NCBI RefSeq assembly: GCF_001484605.1
Contig: NZ_CP013747.1
Span: 3,968,001-4,032,000 of the forward strand
DNA length: 64,000 nt
Source of the DNA: Pseudarthrobacter sulfonivorans
GTDB taxonomy: Bacteria > Actinomycetota > Actinomycetes > Actinomycetales > Micrococcaceae
Direction of reading: 5' to 3'
Shown here: positions 26,891 through 35,327 of the stretch, in pieces
Layout: each line of letters opens with the position of its first letter
Position numbering within the stretch: position 1 is the stretch's first letter
The notes under the pieces: generated by a model
Seen by the model: only the letters and a program-made list of their open reading frames with translations
What the model was told of the DNA's origin: nothing
The model's database searches: none
Translations under genes and position numbers: made by a program

Positions 26891-27982
26891 ATGACTACTT
26901 TGATTGACGCGCCGCCCAGCGACGCAGACGGAATCCTTCCGTCCAGCAAGAAATCTTCCGGCGGGGGGCTGGGGCAGTACATTCTTGTCCGGTTCCTGCT
27001 GATCTTTCCCACCATCTTCATCCTCGTCACCATGGTGTTCTTCCTCATGCGGATCACCGGCGATCCCATCACCGCGGCCATGGGTGGCAGGCTGCCCGCC
27101 GAACAGCTCCAGGAACGGATCCACAACGCGGGCTACGACCGTCCAATCCTGGTCCAGTACTTCGAATACCTGGGCCAGCTGGCCACCGGAAACTTTGGCC
27201 GGACCCTCACGGACAACCGGGCCGTCTCAGAGATGCTGACCACCTACGGTTCAGCCACCCTGGAACTGTCCATCAACGCGCTGATCCTGGCCCTCCTGGT
27301 GGGAATCCCGCTCGGCATGATTGCCGCCCAGCGCCGCGACCACGCACCCGACGCAGTGCTGCGGGTCTTCGCGATCCTTTGCTACGCAACGCCGGTCTTT
27401 TTCGCCGGCATGCTGCTTAAGCTGACGTTCGCCGTCTGGCTGGGCTGGCTACCGGTCGCCGGACGCGCCAAGACGTCATCCGAGCTGGCACTGACGTCCC
27501 TCCAGGCTCCCACCGGAATCTACTGGCTCGATGCCGTCCGCAGCGGCAACATGGCGGCACTGGGCGACGTCATGGCACACGCCGTGCTTCCCGCCGTCGC
27601 ACTGGGTCTGCTGACGGCCGGAATCTTCCTCCGGCTGGTCCGGACCAACGTGATCGGAACACTGGGCAAGGACTACGTGGAAGCGGGCCGCTCACGCGGT
27701 GTCAGTGAGTTCCGGCTGGTCACCAAGCACGCGTACAAGCCTGCGCTGATCCCCATCATCACCGTGATGGGCCTGCAGATCGCCGTGATGCTCGGCGGGG
27801 CCGTCCTGACCGAAAAAACCTTTGAGTGGAAGGGCCTGGGGTTCCAGCTCGCCAACTACCTGACCGCACGCGACTTCGTGGCGGTCCAGGGCATTGTGGT
27901 CCTCCTGGCCATTATCGTCGCGGTGACCAACTTCATCGTGGACATAGTGGCCGCGCTGATCGACCCCCGGGTGAGGTACTGA
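26891..27982 (+). CDS. ABC transporter permease, DppB/OppB family
   Basis: A 363-residue protein. A cytoplasmic N-terminus of about 30 residues precedes six membrane segments. The first is FLLIFPTIFILVTMVFFLM; the N-terminal signature DPITAAMGGRLPAEQLQERI is typical of OppB. The EAA-loop that contacts the ATPase is seen as DYVEAGRSRGVSEFRLVTKHAYKPALIP. It pairs with the next gene to form the transmembrane channel of the importer. Confidence 0.92.
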   Translation: MTTLIDAPPSDADGILPSSKKSSGGGLGQYILVRFLLIFPTIFILVTMVFFLMRITGDPITAAMGGRLPAEQLQERIHNAGYDRPILVQYFEYLGQLATGNFGRTLTDNRAVSEMLTTYGSATLELSINALILALLVGIPLGMIAAQRRDHAPDAVLRVFAILCYATPVFFAGMLLKLTFAVWLGWLPVAGRAKTSSELALTSLQAPTGIYWLDAVRSGNMAALGDVMAHAVLPAVALGLLTAGIFLRLVRTNVIGTLGKDYVEAGRSRGVSEFRLVTKHAYKPALIPIITVMGLQIAVMLGGAVLTEKTFEWKGLGFQLANYLTARDFVAVQGIVVLLAIIVAVTNFIVDIVAALIDPRVRY

Positions 27983-27983
27983 C

Positions 27984-29009
27984 ATGAGCGTCCTTCCGGC
28001 AAACGAGCCGCTGGCAAACCCGCGGGCCCCCTTCTACCGGCGGTTGCCGGTGGTTTCGCACTTCAACAAAAGCGTCGGACTGCAGCGTGGCATGCTCGTG
28101 GCGGGCCTGGTTCTCACGGGCCTGTTCGTCCTGACCGCGGCCTTCGCCCCGCTGCTCGCCCCGTACGGTTTCGCCCAACTAGCGGACGCTGACGGCAATT
28201 TCCCCACCCAGGAGGCCCCCGGCGGAAAGCACCTGCTCGGTACCACAGTGGGCGGTTACGACGTGTTGTCCCGAGTTGTCTGGGGTGCCCAGACGGCCCT
28301 GTTCGTCATTGTGGTGGCTGTCCTGATGTCCATCGTGATCGGCGTGATTCTGGGATTGGTGAGCGGCTACCTCGGCGGCTGGCTGGACCGGATCCTCGTG
28401 GTCATCGCCGATGCGGTCTATGCCTTCCCTTCGCTGCTGGTGGCCATCGTTATGGCGATCGTGATCAGCGGCGGCCAGTCCAGCCTCATCGGCGGTGTCT
28501 TGGCAGCGGGCACGGCCATTACCCTGGTCTTCATTCCGCAGTACTTCAGGGTCATCCGGGCCGAGACCGTCCGGCTGAAAGCAGAGCCTTTCGTTGAATC
28601 CGCCAAAGTTGTGGGCGCCTCAAATATTCGCATCATGAGCCGCCACATCTACAAAAACGCCACCAGGACCCTGCCGTTGATCTTCACTCTCAACGCCTCG
28701 GAGGCCATCCTCACGCTGGCCGGCCTGGGCTTCCTGGGCTTCGGCATCGAGCCCAGCTCCGCGGCGGAGTGGGGCTTTGACCTGAACAAGGCCCTCGCCG
28801 ACACAACCTCCGGCATCTGGTGGACGGGCCTCTTTCCCGGCCTGGCGATCGTCATGACGGTGGTTGGCCTCACCCTCGTGGGTGAAAGCATCAACGACCT
28901 GAACGATCCGCGCTTGCGCGGTCGCAAGGCTGCCGGCGCCAAGGGCGCCCCGGGACCATCAACCGCGGCCGCGCAGGCCGCCATCGCAGCGGATGTGAGA
29001 GGACTGTGA
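27984..29009 (+). CDS. ABC transporter permease, DppC/OppC family
   Basis: A 341-residue protein with six membrane segments. The OppC periplasmic loop is visible as HLLGTTVGGYDVLSRVVWGAQ. The EAA motif is EPFVESAKVVGASNIRIMSRHI, near residue 200. It begins two bases after the dppB-like stop codon and overlaps the ATPase start by four bases (GTGA), so the set is translated as a tightly coupled operon. Confidence 0.92.
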   Translation: MSVLPANEPLANPRAPFYRRLPVVSHFNKSVGLQRGMLVAGLVLTGLFVLTAAFAPLLAPYGFAQLADADGNFPTQEAPGGKHLLGTTVGGYDVLSRVVWGAQTALFVIVVAVLMSIVIGVILGLVSGYLGGWLDRILVVIADAVYAFPSLLVAIVMAIVISGGQSSLIGGVLAAGTAITLVFIPQYFRVIRAETVRLKAEPFVESAKVVGASNIRIMSRHIYKNATRTLPLIFTLNASEAILTLAGLGFLGFGIEPSSAAEWGFDLNKALADTTSGIWWTGLFPGLAIVMTVVGLTLVGESINDLNDPRLRGRKAAGAKGAPGPSTAAAQAAIAADVRGL

Positions 29010-30721
29010 CCATCAATATGGATTCCGTAGCTGACCAGTCCAGGCCGGCAGACCAGCCCGTACTGGAGATCGACCACCTCAAAGTCACCTTTGCCACCGA
29101 CGGCGGAGACGTCTACGCCGTCAAGGACGTGAGCCTGGACGTCCGCTCCGGCGAAGTCCTGGCCATCGTAGGCGAATCCGGCTCGGGCAAGACCGTGACC
29201 GCGAAAACCATTCTCGGGCTGCTGCCGGAGACCGCCACCAGCGGTGGGGCCGTCCTGATCAACGGCAACAACGTGATCAGCGTCAGCGCCGCGAAGCTGA
29301 GGCAGATTCGGGGCCGCGATGTGGCCATGGTGTTCCAGGAGCCGTCCACGGCCCTGAACCCGGTGTTCACCGTGGGCTGGCAGATCGCCGAGGGCATCCG
29401 TGCCCATGCCGGCGGTGCCGGCGGGAAACGGGTCTCGGCCAAGGACGCCAAGGCCCGTGCCATTGAGGCGCTGCGCAAAGTGGGGATCCCGGATCCGGAG
29501 CACCGGGTCAACTACTATCCGCACCAGTTCTCCGGCGGCCAGAAGCAGCGCGTGGTGATCGCCGCCGCGCTGGCCCTGAACCCGGGACTGATTGTCGCCG
29601 ATGAACCCACCACAGCCCTGGATGTCACCGTCCAGGCCGAAATCCTGGAGCTGCTCCGGGACCTTCGGGACATATACGGCACCTCGATCGTGCTGATCAC
29701 CCACAACATGGGCGTGGTGGCCGATCTTGCGGACCGCGTAGTGGTGATGTACCAGGGTGATGTGGTGGAGGAGGCGCCGGTGCGCGTGCTTTTTGCTGAA
29801 CCCAAGCAGGATTACACCAAGAAGCTGCTGGCCGCCGTGCCCCACCTGGGCCGGAACTCGGCGTCGGAGGGCCTGCGGGAACGCGCCCACCAGGGTTCGC
29901 CGGTGCTGGTGGAGGCAACCAACCTGACCATCGAGTACCCCGGCAGGCTGGGAACTCCGGCCTTCAAGGCCGTGGACGGGGTCAGCTTCACCGTGTCCCA
30001 GGGCGAAGTCTTTGGACTGGTGGGCGAATCCGGATCAGGGAAAACCACCATCGGCCGGGCCATCGCGGGCCTGAACCGGACCACGGGCGGCAGCCTGAAG
30101 GTACTCGGCTACGAGATGCTGAACCTCAAGGAGCGGACGTTCAAGCCCCTCCGGAAGGATATTGGCTTTGTGTTCCAGGATCCGGCTGCGTCCTTCAACC
30201 CCCAGCTGACCATCGGCGACTGCGTAGCGGAGCCCATGATCATTCACACCAATCCGAGCCCGGCGCAGGCGCGCAAACGCGTTGCTGAGCTGCTTGAATC
30301 AGTGCAGTTGCCGGCGTCGTACGCCCAGCGGTACCCGCACGAGCTGTCCGGCGGGCAGCGCCAGCGGGCGTCGCTGGCGCGGGCACTGATCCTGAACCCG
30401 CGGTTGCTGATCGCTGACGAGCCGACGTCGGCCCTGGACGTTTCGGTGCAGGCGAAGGTCCTGGAACTCTTCAAGGAAATCCAGGCCGAGTTCGGGTTCG
30501 CGGCACTGTTCATCAGCCACGACCTCGCGGTGGTGGACATCCTGTCACAGTGGGTGGGCGTCCTCTACAAGGGCAAACTCGTGGAGCAGGGCATCGGCAG
30601 CCAGGTGATGGGCGCGCCGCAGCACGACTACACCAAACGGCTGATTGCCTCGCTGCCGGTCCCTGATCCGGACGAACAGGCACGACGCCGGGAAGCGCAC
30701 CGGGCGCTGCTGGCCCAGTAG
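29006..30721 (+). CDS. ABC transporter ATP-binding protein, fused DppD-DppF type
   Basis: A 571-residue protein with two complete ATPase modules in one chain. Module 1 has Walker A GESGSGKTVTAK and signature FSGGQKQRVVIA. Module 2 has Walker A GESGSGKTTIGR and signature LSGGQRQRASLA. Walker B segments LIVADEPTTALDVTV and LLIADEPTSALDVSV are intact. It powers the peptide-type importer encoded upstream. The start is a GTG overlapping the permease stop codon. Fusions of the two ATPases are common in actinobacteria. Confidence 0.93.
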   Translation: MTINMDSVADQSRPADQPVLEIDHLKVTFATDGGDVYAVKDVSLDVRSGEVLAIVGESGSGKTVTAKTILGLLPETATSGGAVLINGNNVISVSAAKLRQIRGRDVAMVFQEPSTALNPVFTVGWQIAEGIRAHAGGAGGKRVSAKDAKARAIEALRKVGIPDPEHRVNYYPHQFSGGQKQRVVIAAALALNPGLIVADEPTTALDVTVQAEILELLRDLRDIYGTSIVLITHNMGVVADLADRVVVMYQGDVVEEAPVRVLFAEPKQDYTKKLLAAVPHLGRNSASEGLRERAHQGSPVLVEATNLTIEYPGRLGTPAFKAVDGVSFTVSQGEVFGLVGESGSGKTTIGRAIAGLNRTTGGSLKVLGYEMLNLKERTFKPLRKDIGFVFQDPAASFNPQLTIGDCVAEPMIIHTNPSPAQARKRVAELLESVQLPASYAQRYPHELSGGQRQRASLARALILNPRLLIADEPTSALDVSVQAKVLELFKEIQAEFGFAALFISHDLAVVDILSQWVGVLYKGKLVEQGIGSQVMGAPQHDYTKRLIASLPVPDPDEQARRREAHRALLAQ

Positions 30722-30754
30722 GCACCACCAGCGACCCCACAGTCGCGGCGCCAC

Positions 30755-30794
30755 CGGACGGACATCCCGCCCCACCCGGCGGGGTGTCCGTCCG
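30755..30794 (+). terminator. Hairpin at the end of the ABC transporter operon
   Basis: A 17-base arm (CGGACGGACATCCCGCC) pairs with GGCGGGGTGTCCGTCCG around CCACCC, with one G-U pair. No long U run follows. It separates the transporter operon from the chorismate mutase gene. Confidence 0.72.
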
Positions 30795-30842
30795 CCGCTT
30801 AACACCGGAAGAATTTCCGCGGGCGCCCCATAGACTTGGACC

Positions 30843-31229
30843 ATGACGCAGCAAAACCACGATGTTCCCGACACCGACACCTACGATGCCGCCGCGAGTT
30901 CGCTGGCAGGCCACGTGGACAACTCGGTGATGGCGGAACTGCTGTCCATCCGCTCCAGCATCGACAACATCGATGCGACCCTGGTGTACCTCCTGGCCGA
31001 ACGGTTCAAGGCCACCCAGAAAGTGGGCTTCCTCAAGGCCGCGCACCGGCTCCCGGCGGGGGATCCAGGCCGGGAATCCGCCCAGATCGCCCGTCTCCGG
31101 CGGCTGGCGGAGGATGCACACCTCGATCCCGCGTTTGCGGAGAAGTTCCTGAATTTCATCATCGGCGAGGTCATCCGCCATCATGAAGCCATCGCCGAGG
31201 ACCACCAGGCCGCTGCAGAGTGGAAGTAA
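30843..31229 (+). CDS. Chorismate mutase, AroQ type
   Basis: A 128-residue all-helical protein. The AroQ core is MAELLSIRSSIDNIDATLVYLLAERFKATQKVGFLKA, with the active-site Arg and Lys positions visible, followed by ESAQIARLRRLAEDAHLDP and FLNFIIGEVIRHHEAI. It converts chorismate to prephenate for phenylalanine and tyrosine synthesis. No signal peptide is seen, so it is cytoplasmic. The last 10 bases overlap the next gene. Confidence 0.9.
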   Translation: MTQQNHDVPDTDTYDAAASSLAGHVDNSVMAELLSIRSSIDNIDATLVYLLAERFKATQKVGFLKAAHRLPAGDPGRESAQIARLRRLAEDAHLDPAFAEKFLNFIIGEVIRHHEAIAEDHQAAAEWK

Positions 31230-32230
31230 CAGCCACCGGGCTTGGGCCCTGGCCGGGGGAGGACCCCGCGGAGGCTGCCCGCATTATCCGCGGCGAGCTT
31301 GGAAGCCCGCACCTGCCGTTCCTGGCAGAGCTTCCGGACCGTGGAGTCGGTTCCGACGCCCTGGGGCGGACGGCCGCACTCCTGGTTGAAATGGCCGTGG
31401 ATGTCCAGCCGTATGGCTGGCGGCTGGTGGACCGTCCCGGCAAGGATTTCCGCCGGGCCGCGTCGGCCCTCTCCACCGACATCAACGTCCTGGCTGACGT
31501 TGCCGGCGACGAGGACACCCGCGCCCCCGAACTCAAGGTCCAGCTGCTGGGACCGCTGAGTCTTGCCGCCGGACTGCACCTGCACAACGGCGAACGGGCG
31601 CTGATCGATTACGGCGCACGCCGGGACGTTGCCGACTCGCTGGCCGCAGGGGTTGGCGGCTACCTCTCCCGGATTTCCAGCGCGGTTCCGGGCGCGCGGC
31701 TGGTGGTTCAGGTCGACGAGCCTGATATCGCCGCCGTACTGGCCGGCACCATTCCGACGTCGAGCGGTTACCGCACGCTGCGGGCGGTGGGTGGCCAGGA
31801 GGTCACCGAGTCCTGGCAGGTGGTGATCGAGGCGCTCCGTGACGCGGGTGCCGCCGAAATCGTTGTCTCCGTGCCTGAAATTGAGGCCCCCATCGGCCGG
31901 ATCATTGCCGCCGGCGCCGACGGCGTGGCCGTACCGCTGAGGGCCCTGACCACACGGCAGTGGGAGCAGTTGGCCACGGCAGTGGAGGCCGGCAAGCGGA
32001 TCTGGGCCGGCGCACTGGACGTTAGCCGTGGCACGCTGCCCAGGGTGGCCGACGTCGTGGAGTCCGTCTGGCGGCCATGGCACGAGCTGGGGCTGCCGGC
32101 GTCGTCCCTGGGCAATATCCGGGTCACCCCCTCGGCGGGACTTGCCGGCCACACGCCGGCCACCGCCACAGCGGTGCTGGGCCGGCTCACCCAGGTGGCC
32201 GACGGCCTGAACCAGCGCGCGCACGGCTGA
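31220..32230 (+). CDS. MetE-C-like (cobalamin-independent methionine synthase fold) protein without zinc-ligand cysteines
   Basis: A 336-residue protein beginning MEVTATGLGPWPGEDPAEAA. The fold signature of the MetE C-terminal barrel is visible in VQLLGPLSLAAGL, LVVQVDEPDIAAV and the C-terminal NIRVTPSAGLAGHTP. True MetE has Cys in the last block (Pro-Asp-Cys-Gly-Leu) and a His-x-Cys motif. This protein has no cysteine at all, so it cannot bind zinc in the MetE manner. The annotated function 'methionine synthase' is therefore doubtful. GTG start at 31220, overlapping chorismate mutase by 10 bases. Confidence 0.75.
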   Translation: MEVTATGLGPWPGEDPAEAARIIRGELGSPHLPFLAELPDRGVGSDALGRTAALLVEMAVDVQPYGWRLVDRPGKDFRRAASALSTDINVLADVAGDEDTRAPELKVQLLGPLSLAAGLHLHNGERALIDYGARRDVADSLAAGVGGYLSRISSAVPGARLVVQVDEPDIAAVLAGTIPTSSGYRTLRAVGGQEVTESWQVVIEALRDAGAAEIVVSVPEIEAPIGRIIAAGADGVAVPLRALTTRQWEQLATAVEAGKRIWAGALDVSRGTLPRVADVVESVWRPWHELGLPASSLGNIRVTPSAGLAGHTPATATAVLGRLTQVADGLNQRAHG

Positions 32231-32266
32231 TCGGCCCACCGCTGAGCGGACCTACCTGCAAGACTT

Positions 32267-32980
32267 CTACGTCCGGTTCTCCCAACGGTCCGGCTGGGCG
32301 TAGCGGGGCAGGAAACTCTGCGCCGAACTGCCGCCGATGTAGGGACGCAGGCGGTAGTCAAAACCGCCCGCATAGACCAGGACCAGCCCGATCTGCGGCT
32401 GGATGACCTTGACCTGGATCCGGTGCTGTCCGTGCTCGCCTGCGGCGCCGTCCCACCACTGCTCGGCGTAAGCCCTGGCATCCACGGTGGCCGGCAGCGG
32501 CAGGCGGAGGGGGCCCAGGAACAGCCGCGACGCTTCGGAAACGCCGCGCAGCCTACCCTCGTTCGTCACACTGAGCTTGAGGTCGGTCACCATGCGCCGG
32601 AAACGGCCCAGGTAGTCCACCAGCCGCGGGCCGCCGTCGGAATCCACGAGGCTGGTGGTGTCCTGGAATATCCGCACGTGCCCGGGAAAACGGATTTCCC
32701 GCCGGGCAGTCAGGCTGGAGCGGCCGAACGGATCCTGGTGGGCATGGTTTTCAATCCGGAAGGGGATGCCTTCCCCGTAATCCGGGAAAAACGCGTCCTC
32801 CCCGGAGGTCAGCTTGAGCAGCGGCCGCAGCCACGCCTGCCGGCAGCCCACAACGTCGAACACGCCCTCCCCGACGCCGTAGTGCCCCGAGCCGGGCGCC
32901 AGGGAAAAGTACTCCTGCAGCTCAGGCTGCAGCCGGTGGAAGTCCTCGCCCAGGGCCTGCCGGTAAATAGGGACGTTCAT
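32267..32980 (-). CDS. DUF4166 domain protein of unknown function
   Basis: A 237-residue protein beginning MNVPIYRQALGEDFHRLQPE. It contains the DUF4166 blocks FSLAPGSGHYGVGEGVFDV and FGRSSLTARREIRFPG and ends with a Pro-rich tail. No catalytic residues can be assigned. The ATG at 32980 has GGAGGT immediately upstream. It ends 36 bases from the convergent MetE-like gene, and its start lies 42 bases after the DUF58 gene, so it could be the last gene of that leftward operon. Confidence 0.72.
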   Translation of the reverse strand: MNVPIYRQALGEDFHRLQPELQEYFSLAPGSGHYGVGEGVFDVVGCRQAWLRPLLKLTSGEDAFFPDYGEGIPFRIENHAHQDPFGRSSLTARREIRFPGHVRIFQDTTSLVDSDGGPRLVDYLGRFRRMVTDLKLSVTNEGRLRGVSEASRLFLGPLRLPLPATVDARAYAEQWWDGAAGEHGQHRIQVKVIQPQIGLVLVYAGGFDYRLRPYIGGSSAQSFLPRYAQPDRWENRT

Positions 32981-33021
32981 GGTGACCTCCTGGACGGTGC
33001 CGTCAGCGGCGCTGCGGCGAC

Positions 33022-34314
33022 TCACAATCTACCGGCCGCCTTGAGCCGGATGTACATGTCGGCAAGCTGCGGCGGCAGCTGGTGTGGCTCCGCATCCACC
33101 ACTTCAACCCCATGGTGCCGGAGTTCGGCGCTGACCGCCGCCCGTTCCAGCAGTACGCGTTCGGCCGCTGCCGCCCGGAACACGCCGGCGGCGTTCTCAC
33201 GCTCCCGCAGCATCCGCCCCAGCATGGGATCACGGACGGCGGCCACCACCACAACGTGCTGCTGCGCGAGCTGCGCGGCCACGGGAATGAGACCTTCCTC
33301 CGGTGCCCCGCCGTCCAACGAGGTCAGCAGCACCACCAGGGACCGGTGGGCGGAGACCGCCCGGATCTGGCCGGGGAGGCTGGACCAGTCAAGCTCAATC
33401 AGTTCCGCCTCGAGGGGCGCCATCGCTTGTACCAGCTGCCCCAGGAGGTTGCCGGTGGTGGCGGAACCGGCCCTTGCCCGCGGACGTCGGTCGTAGGCCA
33501 GGAAGTCCACCCGGTCACCGCCACGCTCGGCCAGGACCGCCAGCAGGAGCGCCGCTTCGATGCCGGTATCCAACCTTGGTTCGTCCTCGATCCTTGCCGC
33601 TGACGTGCGAGAGGTATCCAGCATGATCACCACGCGCCGGTCGCGTTCCGGGCGCCAGGTGCGGACGACGACGGCGGACCGGCGGGCGGTTGCGCGCCAG
33701 TCGATGGACCGGACGTCGTCCCCGCGGACGTAGTCACGCAGCGAGTCGAATTCGGTGCCGGCACCCCGGATCTGCACGGCGGCCTTGCCGTCGAGTTCGC
33801 GGAGTTTCCTGAGCTTCGAGGGGAGGTGCCTGCGGGAATGGAACGGCGGCAGGACCCGCAGGAGGCCGGCACAGTCAAACGTGCGCTGGCGTGCCGCGAG
33901 CCGAAGGGGTCCATGGGAGCGCACAGTGACGTGCCGGGCGCCCACGTCGCCACGGCGGACCGGCTGTAACCGGACGGTCATCCGGCGGCTTTCCAAGGCG
34001 GGGATGTCCAGGTCCTGGACCGGATTCACAGCCCCGGCAGACGGCTGCCACGCGTCTCGAACTGTGGCACGCAAGCGTCGCCGGCCACTGTTGCGCAGCG
34101 TGAGGACCGAAGCCGCCGTGCCGTGCAGCGTCACGTTGCCGGGCTCGGCGCGCGTGACGATGATGGCCCGCGGGGAAGCGGCCAGGCCAAGGTCCAGGCC
34201 CAGGAGAGCAGCGAGTGCCACGACCACGCCCAGGACCGTTCCCCCGCCAGGAAACAGCAGCACCGGCACCAGGCCCAGCAGTGCCAGCACGACGAACCGT
34301 CCGGAGAGTGCCAT
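33022..34314 (-). CDS. DUF58 domain protein (VWA-like)
   Basis: A 430-residue protein. Two hydrophobic segments at the N-terminus (FVVLALLGLVPVLLF; VLGVVVALAALLGLDLGLA) anchor it. The DUF58 core is seen in FDSLRDYVRGDDVRSIDWRATAR and VVIMLDTSRTS, the latter resembling a metal-ion-dependent adhesion site (Asp-x-Ser-x-Ser). Such proteins act with MoxR ATPases in chaperone-like or metal-insertion roles. ATG at 34314, 11 bases after the moxR stop. Confidence 0.87.
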   Translation of the reverse strand: MALSGRFVVLALLGLVPVLLFPGGGTVLGVVVALAALLGLDLGLAASPRAIIVTRAEPGNVTLHGTAASVLTLRNSGRRRLRATVRDAWQPSAGAVNPVQDLDIPALESRRMTVRLQPVRRGDVGARHVTVRSHGPLRLAARQRTFDCAGLLRVLPPFHSRRHLPSKLRKLRELDGKAAVQIRGAGTEFDSLRDYVRGDDVRSIDWRATARRSAVVVRTWRPERDRRVVIMLDTSRTSAARIEDEPRLDTGIEAALLLAVLAERGGDRVDFLAYDRRPRARAGSATTGNLLGQLVQAMAPLEAELIELDWSSLPGQIRAVSAHRSLVVLLTSLDGGAPEEGLIPVAAQLAQQHVVVVAAVRDPMLGRMLRERENAAGVFRAAAAERVLLERAAVSAELRHHGVEVVDAEPHQLPPQLADMYIRLKAAGRL

Positions 34315-34325
34315 GTGCAAGCGAA

Positions 34326-35327
34326 TCAGCGGGGGACCGGGACGGATGCCAGGATGCTGCCCAGGACATCGTCCACGCGGACCCCGTCCATCTGGGCATC
34401 AGGCTGCAGGGCCACCCGGTGGCGCAGGCACGGCAGCGCCAGTGCCTTGACGTCGTCGGGGGTGACGAAGCTGCGGCCCGACAGCCAGGCCCAGGCGCGG
34501 GCCGTATTAAGCAGTGCAGTCGCGCCGCGGGGCGAGACGCCCAGCTGGAACGACGGCGCCTGCCGGGTGGCGCGCACCAGGTCCACGATGTAGCCGATGA
34601 TTTCCGGTTCGACGGCAACGGTGGCCACAGCCTGCCGCGCCCGTTCGAGGTCCTCGGCGCCGGCCACTGCCCGGACACCGGCGGCAGCAAGGTCCCGGGG
34701 ATTGAAGCCGGCTGCGTGCCGCCGGATCACTTCCACCTCGTCAGTCCGGCTGGGCAGCGGCATGGCGAGCTTGAGCAGGAACCGGTCAAGCTGGGCTTCG
34801 GGCAGGGGATAGGTTCCCTCGTATTCCACAGGGTTCTGGGTTGCCGCCACCAGGAAGTTCGCCGGCAGCGGCCTGGACACCCCGTCCACCGAGACCTGCC
34901 GCTCTTCCATGGCCTCCAACAGGGAGGCCTGCGTCTTCGGCGGCGTCCGGTTGATTTCGTCGGCCAGCAGGATGTTGGTGAAGACCGGCCCCTCGCGGAA
35001 ACTGAATTCCGAGGTGTGCGAGTCATAGACCAGGGAACCGGTGATGTCGCCGGGCATCAGGTCAGGGGTGAACTGTACGCGTTTCGTGTCCAGGCTCAGC
35101 GCGGCGGAAAGGGCACGGACAAGGAGTGTCTTGGCCACCCCGGGCACGCCTTCGAGGAGGACATGCCCCTGGGAAAGCAGCGCGATAAGGAGTCCCGTGA
35201 CGGTGGCATCCTGGCCCACCACGGCTTTGGCAACCTCGTGGCGGACATCCAGGAGCGCCTGCCGGGCGGGATCCAGCGTCCGCGGGGAGGAATCCATGAT
35301 CTGCGGGGCGCCGTACGGTTCGTTCAT
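34326..35327 (-). CDS. MoxR-family AAA+ ATPase
   Basis: The protein is 333 residues and begins MNEPYGAPQIMDSSPRTLD. Walker A is GVPGVAKT; Walker B region is NILLADEINRTPPKTQASLLEAMEE; the sensor 1 segment is FLVAATQNPVEYEGTYPLPEAQLDRF. It is a hexameric ATPase thought to remodel or activate partner proteins together with the VWA/DUF58 protein encoded next. The ATG overlaps the stop of the DUF4350 gene by four bases (ATGA). Confidence 0.94.
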   Translation of the reverse strand: MNEPYGAPQIMDSSPRTLDPARQALLDVRHEVAKAVVGQDATVTGLLIALLSQGHVLLEGVPGVAKTLLVRALSAALSLDTKRVQFTPDLMPGDITGSLVYDSHTSEFSFREGPVFTNILLADEINRTPPKTQASLLEAMEERQVSVDGVSRPLPANFLVAATQNPVEYEGTYPLPEAQLDRFLLKLAMPLPSRTDEVEVIRRHAAGFNPRDLAAAGVRAVAGAEDLERARQAVATVAVEPEIIGYIVDLVRATRQAPSFQLGVSPRGATALLNTARAWAWLSGRSFVTPDDVKALALPCLRHRVALQPDAQMDGVRVDDVLGSILASVPVPR

